Positions 1 to 12,009 of a stretch of DNA of 64,000 bases are shown in pieces. The notes below the pieces were generated by a model. The model ran no database searches, had not been told where the DNA came from, and saw only the letters and a list, made by a program, of their open reading frames with translations. Source of the DNA: Xiphophorus maculatus (Eukaryota; Chordata; Actinopteri; Cyprinodontiformes; Poeciliidae); assembly GCF_002775205.1 (NCBI RefSeq), contig NC_036445.1, positions 6,840,802 through 6,904,801 on the forward strand, in the 5' to 3' direction. How positions within the stretch are numbered: position 1 is the first letter of the stretch; each line of letters starts with the position of its first letter. The position numbers and the translations under genes are program-made.

Positions 1-3000
1 GAGTACATTAGAGCACGCTCCTCCCACATCACATCGCTGGCCGTGTTAACAGGAACAGGCCCTCTCTGGATCTGGTGAGCCAGCAAGAGCTCCAGGACCT
101 GATGGTGCATGGCCTCTCTGGCCACATCGATTGGACGACGGCCCCTCCGGTCATGCAGCTCCAGGTTGGCACCATGAAGCAGGAGAAGCCTGGAAGTGTC
201 ATAACAGCCATGGAGGGAGGAGAGGAAGAGCGCTGTCTCACCCTAACAGAAAAAAATAATTGTGTAAGCAACTGTACCGGTACTCAAAATCATTTATTAC
301 ATATAATCTTTTGATGATAAAATTCTAAACTGATACAGTGCCTTTCAAAAAGATTTATACCCCTTCAGCTTTCAGACATTCTGCCAACTTACAGCCACAA
401 ACTTCCCAGCCACAAACCAAAGGAAACTGTTTGCACTGAATTTGTTTTAGGGGTAGCCAACTAAAGGGGGATAGAATTAAAATCAATATTGTGCTGACTC
501 CATCGTTATGTTTTGTTTAGTTTTCCGATGGTAAATTGTAAGTTAAATTATAGAACCTTATCGACACCTAGTGGACAATGTTTATGTATTTAATTTGGTC
601 AGTCAAGCAGAACTCGTCCAGCTGTAGCTACGCTTGGTGTTTTCGACTGTCCTTCAGACATGTTTGTTTCTTGGACACTATTTGTCTGTAAGTTAATTTT
701 ATTAATTGCCATTTCAGTATTGTGTAATGTTTTATAGAAAAGTTTTACGTTTCCCAACCAACATTTAAAGCTACATTGTTAGCTAATTGGTGATAATTGG
801 GAGTCATTCATTTGCTGTAGTCTAGTTGTTTTCTTTACCTTGTCTGTGGTTGATGTGTACTTTTGTGCTTTGTTACAGTTTTACAAAAGAAAAAACAAAC
901 CAAAAAAAAGTTACAAAATAAAACTAGAAAACTATCACGGACTGGTTTATTTTCAACTCAAGGTTAGCTAGCTGTCTAGTTTTGTAAGAGCAACACATCG
1001 TGAGGGCAGCATAAATATTGAAACACATTTTCAAAAGAATTTGCACAAAAATGCTCAAATGTTTGTACAATTTCTCATTTGTCCCCTAATTTAAATTGGT
1101 GTGAAACAAATCCCCCCAAAAATATATTGAAGTTTGCAGCTATCACATAAAAAATGTGCAAAGGTTTAACAGGTGGGAATTCTTTCCTGGACAATGTCTG
1201 GATAATAAAGCTTAGTCACATACCTTGTTGTCTTGAAGGTCCACAGCAGCTCCATAGCGAATGAGGGTCCTTGCTAGGGAGAGGTGATTTACTGAGCATG
1301 CCCAGTGTAGGGCTGATCTCCCTGAGAGACAAGTGTGAGTGGAGGGGAGGTGAGGGAGTAAGTCAGCCAGTGAACAACCATTACACAACAGAGTTAAGCC
1401 CAGATGGTAAGGAGATGGGGGATGAAGAGGGAGAACACCTCTAATTAGGGGAGGATGGGATGATGACACAGGAGGACAGAGGGTTGAAGACAAAGAAAAG
1501 GACAGAAGAGCTGAAGCAAGGAGAAAGATTAAACACAAAGCTAATATATCCATCAACACAAGAATATTAACTTTGCTCTGAGTCAGAAGAAGAGAGTAGG
1601 GGAGCTGGAGAAGGACAGGTAGGAGGGACAGAAGGGACACAAAAAGAGGATGTGAGAGAGACGGGGTAAGTCACAAGTTACTCGACCCCCTCAGTGTCAG
1701 AAAAAGATGATTGTGAATTACACCCGTTTGACATAAACTCTCTACATGAAGACTGGGGGCTGAGGTACATTATCATGTCCCAGACTAACTAGTGATGTTG
1801 TCAAGAAGCATTACCAGTATGATCTGTGTTGTTTACTGGAACTCCAGCTTGCAACAGTTCCAGGACCACTCTGTCCAGCCCACTGCGCACAGCTCGGATC
1901 AGAACCACAGACCCATCGGGACCACACCACTCTGCTGACTGCCAACAGAACATTACTAAGATAAACGTTTGACTACACCCACAATACACATTTGGTTTTC
2001 AGCTTAACTACTCGTAATGACTGACCTGCTGGGGGGGACTGAGCAAAGGAGGAGGCATGGCATTCCTTTCCCATCCTCTAGGTGGAGCTGTTTAAAAGAA
2101 AGTTCAGAATGAGTGATACTAAATTCAAATGGCAAAAGTAAAAGGCATGTGAATCTTAAAAACAAAATTTTCTTTTAAAATAGCTTTATGCAAGGTCCTG
2201 TATGATTACTGTAGGGACTGTGTGTGTACTATCTTTTGCAAAGAAGTGTTTATATTTTATATATTTATAAATTCACAGTCATAGTGATGATAAATTATAC
2301 TGTTATACTTACTCAGGGCATAAACTTTGGGCTAAATTCAACCTCAAGTGTAAAAAAAACCCACAACAGATATATTCTAATTTGAAATCAAGAATGAAGC
2401 AAAACTGAAAAACTAAAACCTCTTCTACTTTTGTTGGATTCAAGAGTTACAAAAAGCTTTTTACTAGTGGAAAACATTTAGGAGTTTTGAATCCTTCTGG
2501 CAAATTCGCTCCAAGAGCAGAACAAGCAGTCATGATTGTGTTTTTGTGTTGAATGTTAAAGTTATTGTCAAGACAGTTAGCACAACATTTCAGGAAAAGT
2601 TGTATTCTTTCTAAAACAAATATGGCCGATTACGTTGTATTGGCCTGCGGGTTTGCACGGCTCCAGGCCGAAAGTGTCTCTGGTCCGCGGTCCTGTGGTC
2701 ACAGATGGATGGGTCCTCCAGTCGCCTGGAGCACATTATGTTGATGTCCTCCATTGAGCTTTGGGTAAAATCTGTGTCACTTCCTGGCTCTTGATCCCTT
2801 TTCATAGGCCTGTAAGCAAAGATAGTATTATGAAATCATATTTTTCCAATATATCCTGTTACAATTTGTTTATTAGGTTTCCTTTTTAACCACTTCTTTA
2901 TCCGCAAGTGCACAGGGAGCTCTGCAGCACATGTACAGTAGATTTCTGTACATGTGCAGAAATCTACACATGTAGATTATGTTGATTTTGGGGAATATAA

Positions 3001-6000
3001 ACATCTAACAACTATACAATAATCTTCATTTTTCTTTAGAAGATATTTTGAACACTGGTATCCATTCAAAAGCCCTTTAATCTTATATTGAGCTCTTCTG
3101 TTTGCCTTAATTATTGACTATTGATCAATCCTCTTTGAGATCAGTACTGTAGTTTTTAAGTTTTATGTCACCAGTTATGTCACGATTGGAAAAAAATGTT
3201 TTAGTACGTTAAAGCACACTTGTAATAAATCTAGATTTTTCATAAAAATAAAGCTTTTCTTTCTTTCTGTTCCTATGTTAAGTGATTTACTTTATTTCCA
3301 TCCAATTCAATAATATTAATTACAAGAATTTGTCAACCTTGTGGTTGAGTGATTATTAACATTTTTCACATGGCTCTATGAAACAGAATGCTAACAGGAT
3401 AAAAATTCTACAAAATAATAAATCCACACAAGCGAGTTGATTTATTTGTATATATGACCATATACTGATGCCACCTTGAACAATTAATCTTAATATGGAG
3501 GAGTATTGACTGTTCTCTTGGCTACCCCAGATGATGGAGCTCCTCCAGCGGACACTAACTTTGGCTCAACAAAACAAATCTGTAGGACAATCAAACTCCA
3601 GTGACTCCTATTGAAACTCTGAGGTTGAACGGTCAATTTGAGCATTCTTTGTTGCATTAAAAAGAAACTGTCTGAGAGAAATTGAGATATGTTATCAGAC
3701 AACACACCTATCAGTTAATTCCTCATATCTAGTATACCAAATAAACCATGTAATGAGCAGTGTACTGTCTAACATTTTAAATTATATCTTAGTGCTTTGC
3801 TGTATTTCTTAAAATATTGTAAAACTCTGAATCTAGTGTGAAATAAATATATACATTTAGGCAAATGCATTTAGAACACAATTTTTAAATGTGTTCTAAA
3901 ATGAGAAACTTTGACAATCAAAAATAAAATTTAGCCACAATCATAAGAAAGCAGAGGACAAATGTTTTGGTTACACAGCTCTTTCAGACCACATCACAAT
4001 CTTTAGAAGCAGCAACACTTACCGCATTCGTATGGCATCCTCCCCTAACGGTTCCCTCCTCCTCTTTTTCTCTGCTTCCTTGTATTTCTTTTTCTTCCGA
4101 AGGCTAATTTTATCTTTCTCTCTGCTATATCGAACTCGTTGCTCTTGGTGTGGTGTGTGTTGCATCCAGGCCTTGGATTTGCTGCTGTCATCATCGTTAG
4201 CAACTTTAGACCGATGTCTCACCCTAACAGTGCCGTTGTTCTCTGATCGCTGCAATCTCATCTTCCTCATCACCAGAAAGACCACCAGAGGAATCAAAAT
4301 CAGAAGTCCAACTGCAATGGCAGCTACAGCCCAAATCCAGGCAGGGGTTTGCTCTTTGAATGAAATAATGGAAACATTAAAATATGCAAGTAGATAAAAG
4401 TAGCATCAGTTATCTAAGATAATTTCACCTCTGATGAAAGGAGCATTTAGTCTAAAAAAAACTGTCTAATAATTTATGCTTAATTTATTTCTACAGTTTA
4501 TTTATACCTCTACTTTGTGAAGACATTGAAAATCATCTTTGTGTGCTGATACCTTTTTTATTTGGTTGTGAATACAATTGAAAAAATTCACACCCCAGTC
4601 TGCACACCAGGAAAACAAAGCTGTTTTATATTGTTTTGATTGGCTACATTTGAAATATGGAAGTGTGTGTGAGCATGTGTGTAGGTGACGGGAAACAAGA
4701 GCCTACCTTCAACTTCCACTTGTTCCTCTCTGGTTCCTATTTCCTCTTGGACACCTCTGATGCCGATAATGACTTGCAGCTCCTGCAGCATTGGGAACGT
4801 TGAAGGCTTTGTCATTATCACGGCACGTAGGAAACTGCCGGCTTCAGTAGCGTACGGGAAACAGGTAGAAGGTGACCTGGAGCAAGGCCTGTTGTCGACT
4901 TGTAGGAACAGGAGGGAACTAGAGAGGAAACAGGAGAAATTTGGTACAAAAGAGCAGATACCTCTTAAATCCTATACCTTTCTTGCGCTTAATGAAGATC
5001 CCCAAGGTGTTGTCTTTGCCACCCTTAGTTTTATGTGTTTGCTCAGTTTAGGTTGTCTTGATAAATGATTGATGTAGTCCACCTCACTCCACTAGGAGTG
5101 ACCCACAGTCATGTACTTCATTTTTATATTGATTAGTGATAATAAAGTATTTCTCATACAGCTGTGGACCAACTTTGCTTGTTGTATTTTTAAGTCAATA
5201 CCACTAATCTTTTTGGTTGATTTAGATTAAGTATTTAACCCTACCTTACTCTAATTAATTAATAATTCTCCAGGTTTCTGCACATTTTTAGGTTAACCAA
5301 TGTAGTAGTACATTTGAATTACTTTGAAAATGCAATAGCTTTGGACACAAATCTCTTGCTGTTGTTGAAAATTTGAACCAAATTATCTTTAATATTAGTT
5401 ACTGCTTAATACTTGCTTTAAATTACTTGCTTAATTTAGCTTTTCTTATCATTTCTCCTTGTTGGGCTTTAAATTACACAAAAATATTTGTTGATTGCAC
5501 CATAAAAAAGTTTAACACCAAATGTTAAGGTTGCCCTACTTGGATTAATGGAGGTCTTCAAGGCAGTCCAGTTGGTACCCTTTCATTTTATGTGTTATTA
5601 TATAGGAATTTAAACCATTTCTTATGTATATAAAATGTTTGCTTTGTTTTAGGCAGAGTCTTGCCAAATGCTTATTTTTAATGCATAATCTGTCATCAAA
5701 CATGTATCACTTACTGTTTCATTAAGCTTGCTTTGCATAACTAACTTTGTCTTTAGTACTATTACTGTCAAAATAAGAAAATGGTGTAGTCTCAAATCCC
5801 ACATGTATTACCTACCCATTAGAGTCTGTTGGTGAAGAGTGAGCCAGCATGTCAGCAAACTTCTGAGGGTAAATATCAAACAAGTTCAAGTTTGCTGCAA
5901 GGGAAATGTTTCCCCTCAGTTTCAGGGGTGACTGCAGGATGACGCTGAGTGTCCAGAGTAGAGGAGTGACAGCAAGGGAGAGATTTTGTTTTGGGATTTT

Positions 6001-8757
6001 GGTGTGAAGAAGCAAGGTGCCTTTAGCCCACAGAGGGCTCTGCTCTCTGAAGCAGTCACTTCCATCCCATCCACAGGCAGCGTTGTTGCAGCCCTGGTCA
6101 CAGCGATTGCTGGCATAATAAGCTCGACAGTACTGAGTGTGTCCCGGACTGAGAGATATGATGAATGGGGAACAAAGGGATGAGAAGAAAAGACATGTTA
6201 GTGATGGAAATAAGCACACCCTCTAATTTTACAAATATCTGTACCAGGTCGTATGTAAAATAAATCCTGCAGGTAATATTTTTCATCATCTGCTGATATG
6301 TAACATCTTAATAATAGAAGAGGGGATTCTTATTTTACACCACTAAAATCTGCCTTATTAAGCTAAAAGGGTTTCCATAATTTACAGTTCAGAAAAGTTA
6401 ATTTAGTCACAAAGGTTTTTTACTTGCAGTGACCACGATTCTTCAGGCAGTCAAATCCGTCTCGAAGGCAACGTGACTCCATGCATTCTCGGTTACATGT
6501 CCCATCTCCGAACTTCTCCTTGCAATTGTTCTCGCGACACTGGTCCCATGGATCACTGGACCCAGCTGCTGAAATTGATACTGATTAGGATGAATGAAAA
6601 GCTGACGCAAACAGCAATTAGAGGCTTGTTGAAATAAACCTTTTATACATCAATTTACTAAAAAAGACAAACTGGTTTTATGTTGTACTTAATTGCATAC
6701 TGCAGCAAATTTCTATATTAGAAGGATCCAACATTGCAGCAGACTGATCTATCTGAAAACAACATACATGTACACTAGCAGCCCGTAACTAATGACTGCC
6801 CTCCTTTCAGTTGATGACCTTTTTGCTATTAAAACAATCCTGTTCTTTTGAGACGTGGACTTTTTTAGACCCCTGATTGTGTGTTGTGGTATCTGGCACC
6901 AAAATGTTAGCAGCAGTCAAGCCACAGATGCTTGATTTGATTAATATCTGGGGAATTTGCAGGCCAAATCAACACCTCTTGGTTGTTCCCTCATTCCTGA
7001 ACCATTTTTACTCTAGGGCTGTGAGCATTATCCTGCTGGAAGAGGTCAAAGACACCAGAATATGTATATACCCTTTTACAGAGGGTTTACATGGTGTGCA
7101 ACAATGATTAAAAAGGTGGTATGTATCAAGCGAGAATCTATTTGGATTCTAAGTAGAACACTGATAAAACATCACACTGCCTCCACCGGCTTGCTAACTT
7201 TTAAATCAGTGGTTCCCAAAGATTTTCTTTTGGGCGCCCCCCTGGATTACAAAAACTCCCCTGCCCCCCACAAAAAAAAAGAAAAACAAAATCAACTGGG
7301 CACACACATCGTTCAACCAGATATAAACCTATACACATATTTTGTTTTCAAACTCCACTGAAGTTTATTTTACACTTCAGGATTCAACAAAACAAACTAC
7401 AAACCATCTTTACAGTGAAACACTTTTGTGTAACTGTTTTTTTTTAGTTCTTTATTGTAGAGTATTCTCTGCTGTCAGTTTTATTTCAAACATATTTCTT
7501 TTTTTTATTTGTAACGCCCCACACTTTAGGAACCACTGTTTTAAGTGAACAACACACATTCACGCAGATGCAATTCCAAAACATGATCTATCAGACCAGG
7601 TCACACTTCATGACCCAGTTCTGAGTTCATATGTCCAAATGTGAACAGGGGTCAGCATACACTCTGAGAGACCCACAACTATACAGACCAAAGGGAAACA
7701 CCGTTTCTGACAACAGTTCACCATGGTGCCTTCCCTAGATTGATTTTAATAGACGTCAATCACTACAAACCAGAAACACACCACAATCACATCAGTTTTG
7801 GATATTGTCTAACCAAACTGGCACAATTTGACCTTGGCAAACTCTCTCAAATCCTTAGTTTGGTACATTTTTAAATCATTTTGCTGATCATTTTAAGGGC
7901 AAAGAGGTCATGATAGCATGCCCAATTAGTGCATTTCTGAATGAATAATCTGGGGAGAACAATAGCCCCACATTCACACCTAACTGTGCAAACATAAATT
8001 AACCCAAACAACAGGGGCGGGGTTAATGTATTTGTGTATATAACCTTAGGTTTTCAAACCAACGTGTTTTTATCAGATGGCTGGTTCTCCCATGCATTCA
8101 ACTACTCATTGTTTCAAACCATCAGCAACTATTCACCACAATGCAGGTCAAGCCACGCAAGGTGGGTCGCAATACAGCCAGCTAAAGGGGACAGGAAATG
8201 GGCCCGACATAAACAGGAAGTTTCCAGAAGGAGCGAATAGCCAAAGGAAACGGAGTGGGCTGGGAACTTGATAAAGGTCGAAGGTTGTCACCAAGGCAAT
8301 GTGGAATGTGATGGAGTTGGACAATGGACTTGGCAGGTGTTAGCAAGACCATAAAGGGAAAAGAGCCCGTTGACAATAGAGCTGAAATTAGATGACTACT
8401 TCACTATGATTCATTTGATCAGTAAATGTCTATCTGTGATTCAAAAGGAATTAAATATTAGCCAACATTTTTATGTAAATACATATTTAGAGAATCTCAG
8501 AAAACCTGTTGAAGATTGTTAAGCCAAAAATATTCACTTAATCTTTAGCAGAACAGTAATAGGAGTTAAAATGAGAATCAGCTTTTTTACACAGTAAATT
8601 TTGTTAGACTCTTATTTGAGGACCTCCAGCCATGTGAACAGGAAAACAGAGAGCTGGTACATTAAAATTTGATTTTATGAAATATTTTGCCAAACTCACC
8701 TTGAGACGTGCAACTCAATCCCAACAGGACAAACATCCTGAGACTCAGCATGTTCAT
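1..8757 (-). CDS. notchl: Notch-like receptor lacking EGF repeats (partial, 3' end outside window)
   Basis: Single-pass receptor of the Notch family, spliced from exons 8757-8700, 6568-6424, 6148-5816, 4918-4707, 4353-4023, 2809-2634, 2087-2026, 1938-1815, 1321-1224 and 242-1. All junctions keep frame, giving about 593 residues before the window ends. Order: signal peptide (1-19), LNR1 (about 30-67, ending CLRDGFDC), LNR2 (67-100, CGWDGSDC), NOD and NODP heterodimerisation halves (about 105-250, FLQVDNRPC), one TM helix (254-278), basic linker with the Notch-typical EPLGED motif (350-355), then ankyrin repeats from about 440 (GRSALHWACSVNH, GETALFLSSLHG). Notch receptors normally carry 10-36 EGF repeats before the LNRs; here the signal peptide runs straight into LNR1. 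The RAM WxP motif, furin site and several ankyrin repeats also appear to be missing. Family assignment is secure. The symbol is inferred from fish naming and from linkage to tap1 and brd2, where mammals have NOTCH4. Confidence 0.
333..415. mobile_element. Tc1-like terminal fragment
   Basis: The text acagtgcctttcaaaaag followed by ttataccccttc and an acagccacaaact block resembles the terminal region of common fish Tc1-like elements, which start with cagtgccttgcaaaagtattc. It is degenerate and lies in an intron of the Notch-like gene. The call rests on remembered family sequence only. Confidence 0.
2938..2967. repeat. Perfect 11-bp inverted repeat
   Basis: GTAGATTTCTG at 2938-2948 and CAGAAATCTAC at 2957-2967 are perfect inverted copies with an 8-base spacer (tacatgtg). 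Flanking acatgta blocks extend the symmetry imperfectly. It lies in a Notch-like gene intron, 130 bases upstream (in gene sense) of the exon starting at 2809. No function is evident. Confidence 0.
7207..7538. mobile_element. hAT-type MITE with 8-bp target duplication
   Basis: The 332-bp element starts CAGTGGTTCCCAAAG and ends with the near-inverse CTTTAGGAACCACTG. It is flanked by 8-bp duplications, TTTTAAAT at 7199-7206 and TTTTAAGT at 7539-7546, with one mismatch. An 8-bp duplication and CAGTGGTTCC termini are typical of hAT (Charlie-like) elements. No transposase is encoded. It sits in intron 1 of the Notch-like gene. Confidence 0.
8700..8757 (-). CDS. notchl: First coding exon of the Notch-like gene: signal peptide
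   Basis: The exon starts at the ATG 8757-8755 and encodes MNMLSLRMFVLLGLSCTSQ, a short hydrophobic secretory leader, before a consensus gtgag donor. It ends in phase 1. The next exon (6568) starts with two bases that complete an Ala codon, or Ala-Gly if the second AG of the tandem CAGCAG acceptor is used. A second Met at codon 3 could also start translation. The intervening 2.1-kb intron contains no cysteine-rich open stretch that could be an EGF exon. Confidence 0.
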
Positions 8758-9359
8758 GTCACGTTCTTCTGTAAACCTGGGTTTGAAAGTTCTTCTAATC
8801 TATCCCTAATCCATCACATCAAGAACATCTTGAGGTCTTGCTTCTAGCGCTAAGTCAAGTCACCAAATGTCATCACCGCTGTATCAGCCACCCTGCTCAC
8901 TCTATTCGCTCACTCCTTTTTTTTCAGAGGCCCTGCGGATATCTGGACAACTTCCTGCCACTGTGTGCAGAAGCATAGGAAGGGCGCTAACCCCTGTGTG
9001 CCTCTGTGTGTGTTTTTGCAATAATGTGACTGGAGAACTGCTAGGAGGGCTATTTCTTCATGTCGTGAGGACACAGCGTGGTTTGAATTTGATTTTTGAA
9101 TCTAAACACACACACACACATATCCAGAAATAATGGCCAAGCCCTTTCTGTAAGATAAATCAGTAAATGTTACTAAATAGTGTCACATATGTCACAAATG
9201 TTCTAAGTATGACCTCATTTTGATTCTTGACCAGATTCAATGACAGTGGAATGAAGAAAAATCTTGACCTTTTTTCCAATCTTACCAATGTTCTCTAAAA
9301 TTTTGAACTATTTGGATTCATTTAATTTCAACAACAAATTGTTGATTACAACCGGACTC

Positions 9360-9545
9360 TTACAGCACCATGCAAACATTTTATCATCCCTTTCACATTT
9401 TGTTGTTTACAGCCACAAGCATCAGTGTATCTTGTTTGTATTTTATATGACACACTGATACAAAGTAAAATGAAATTCAGACATATTTTTTTCATTTATT
9501 TCTAAATCTTATTCTGACAAGTGTGGTGTGCCTGTATGTATTCAA
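9360..9545. mobile_element. Tc1-like 5' region fragment
   Basis: Blocks such as tttcacattttgttgtttacagccacaa, a ttttatatgacacactgata stretch and gacaagtgtggtgtgcctg follow the order seen in fish Tc1-like elements: a non-coding left end with a 'gtgtggcgtgcattt' block. No TIR pair or open transposase frame remains. Assignment is from remembered consensus and is moderate. Confidence 0.
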
Positions 9546-10373
9546 CCCTTCTGAGTTTATGGAACCAGCTTTCAATAAATATTTTATAATCCTAACCACA
9601 GTTTTTTTGTGGCTATATTTTGAAAAAATAGCTTTATTTTTCCACCATGGACAAAGGCGCTAACCACCCTACACCCCTGCAGCTATGTAAGATGGGATAT
9701 TGGTCCTATCTTACATTTTGTGGTCCATAGACACAAAACAACAAAGAAACTGGCTCCCAGGTTTTTTTCATAGTCAATCTTTAGATTTATAGCTTTAGTT
9801 TTTGATTAAGCTTACAGTTTGACTTATCTGATTACTGCACAGTCTTGTATTTTCCCTTGTTAATGTCTTTTTATGAATTACTGTGCCATCCACATTTATT
9901 GCCACCCCAGAAAAAATGCAGTTTTAAAACCTCAAAATAGATCAAGCGTTTAATGCTCTAGTTGAATCTCACCTTGAATGTTTTTTAAAAATACAATCTT
10001 TAATTTAACTACATGGATTCAGTGACAAAAAAAGGACTAATTGTTTTTGTTAGTTTTTTCAACAGAACCACTAATGTAGACTCTTATTTGAAACTGTATA
10101 ATTTGTCATTGAGGCATTTTTTCATTTATACTTGATCAGAGTTTGTTAAGCAACAAAGCTTTAGTTCTATCACATAAATTCAGATGTAGTAGTTCTAAGG
10201 TTTGAATTTGATTTCTCCTGTAATGTATGATTACATACATGTATGATTACATACATCCCAAACAGGGATAGCTCATTCATTTCTCTGAAATCTCCTGTTT
10301 CGTTAGTATTTCTTTAATTTTTTTTTCAGCTTTTGGATTTCTTTACAAATTCATAAAACCAAAACATGGGTTG

Positions 10374-10550
10374 GGGTTGCATGTTGGTGCAGTTGGCCAT
10401 ACTATTGCCTTGCAGCAAGAAGGTCTCAGGTTCAAATCCCAACCTGGGGTCTTTCAGGATAAAGTCTGGATTTTCTCCACATTCATACTTTTTCCCCAGA
10501 TTTCTTTCTTTCTCTTGCAACCCAAAAACATCACTGTTAGGTTAGTCGAA
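10374..10550 (+). mobile_element. Decayed 5' part of a tRNA-derived SINE
   Basis: Degenerate A box tggtgcagttgg (10385-10396) and B box ggttcaaatcc (10429-10439) are followed by a body matching the intact SINE at 63270-63651, including ttgccttgcagcaagaaggt and catcactgttaggtta. The copy is truncated at the 3' end and strongly diverged, so it is much older than the one at the right end of the window. Confidence 0.
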
Positions 10551-11958
10551 ATCTCTAATAATAACTAAAAAAGGAAAATTCTGAACCATAACTTATTTAT
10601 TTTTATTTATTCTGTTTTTAACATGATAGAAGTGTAAAATCACAGACATGAGCAAGGAATGCAAAAAATACATATTTTTGTTCTAAAATAATCTTAACAT
10701 GCTCAAAAAGGAGTAGGAAGAAGAAAGGAACTTATGAACTCCCTTCCCTCTGTGTTTAATAAAGAATTCCGATTGTGAAATAATACAATGTCTCTTTTCT
10801 GTTATTTTTCCAACAAACAGTATGTTGAACCCAAACACAACAGATTGGGTGATTTATAGGTAAGTAGAAAAGGAGCTTTAAATAGTACGACCATTTATGA
10901 CTTTACTTCTGCCATCCTTCAAACATGAAAGAAGGGGAAATAAGGAAGGAAGCTGTCAAAGATCAAAGTGTTTTAGGGATCCAGATGACAAAACCAGCAG
11001 AAACAGCCAGACTGGAAGAAAAGCAAAGCAAGCTGTGACTTAGATAGGTGACAATTTTAGGACATCCTGTAGTTTCAAACTTGCCATCTTGTCTGTATGG
11101 TATGAAATGCTAGAAACACCAAATGTAAAAAAAAAAAAATGTAACAGAGCAAATAAAAACATTTCACAGAAGCAATAATTTCAGATTATATTGTTCTCAC
11201 ACCAACTTTTTGCAAAGGTGTGTACTAACTAATTATGTTGATGTACAGTAGTTACATCTTCTTGAGTAATATTACTGTAAGGTATAGCTACTCTCACTTG
11301 AGTAAAAGTTCTGGATAGTCTACCCACTGCGAATAAATTCATTGAATGAAGAACAAATACATTTCAACCAAACGTCCATCAGACACAAACACACCTAAAG
11401 TTTATGATGAAACAAGACTTATTTTGTTGTACCCAAGCTTTGTCATTCTTTTCTATCTGTAGAGCCTGTTGTGCTTTGTGGGGGTCCAAAATAATAAAAG
11501 GGAGTAATTTTCTTCTACTTGAATTTCCTACTTTGTAATTGTGTTTTTCCAATTTTTTCTTCATCTTAGTCTTATGATCAGTTTAGAAATACTTTTTTAC
11601 TCGTACTTGAGTCATCTCTTGGAGAGTCATTGAATTGGTGCTGCTTATTCTTACTGGAGTTTTGGGGTACGCGACCCACCAGAGATGTAGTGGAGCCTTC
11701 AAGCCTCAACGAACCAGGGAAGGGGAACCAACACATTGTTAAGGAGGAAATCAACTCTGGTGATAACGTTACAGTGGAGTTCTAGAAAGTTACCACAGGG
11801 GGTCGCTGTTGAACTATTTGCGACAACCTAAACGTCTTGCAACAGTGAGGTAAAGTATACTTGTATTTATTGGATTGAAAAGAACACCTTATTCTCCTAA
11901 AGCCAGTAGTTTGTAAATAACACATATTAGTTGGGCTTCATTGTTTGGCAGACTTGCA

Positions 11959-12005
11959 GGGGACTTTCCGATGTAGAGGTATAAATAGTTGGTTTCAGTT
12001 TCACC
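11959..12005 (+). promoter_or_regulatory. tap1 proximal promoter: kB site, TATA-like box, ISRE
   Basis: GGGACTTTCC at 11960-11969 is a perfect NF-kB site. ataaata at 11981-11987 is TATA-like. GGTTTCAGTTTCACC at 11991-12005 matches the ISRE/IRF consensus (TTTCnnTTTC). They lie just ahead of the inferred non-coding exon that ends at the gtaagt donor at 12151. kB plus ISRE is the known cytokine-responsive layout of MHC class I and TAP/LMP promoters, so induction by interferon and NF-kB is inferred. The transcription start itself is not visible; if the TATA-like box is used, the ISRE would sit at or just upstream of the start. Confidence 0.
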
Positions 12006-12009
12006 TTTA

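Larger units (their letters stand above)
8758..11958. other. Intergenic space between divergent Notch-like and tap1 genes
   Basis: This is about 3.2 kb of AT-rich DNA between the start of the minus-strand Notch-like gene and the plus-strand tap1 promoter. It contains an (AC)n run near 9105-9120, a Tc1-like fragment near 9360, a short tandem repeat (atgattacatac) near 10225-10256 and a decayed SINE at 10374-10550. Phrases such as cttgagtaaaagttctgg near 11298 recall a hAT-like fish repeat. No credible coding exon was seen. Confidence 0.

Noticed and set aside
3490..3705. Minus-strand open frame as an extra Notch-like exon
   Set aside because: It lacks suitable splice sites and Notch similarity. 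The exons on either side (4023 and 2809) join directly in phase.
6424..6440. GC-AG intron at the end of the first LNR exon
   Set aside because: A GC donor would break frame. Using the normal gtaaaa donor two codons on gives HC-N-PGHTQYC, matching Notch LNR linkers in frame.
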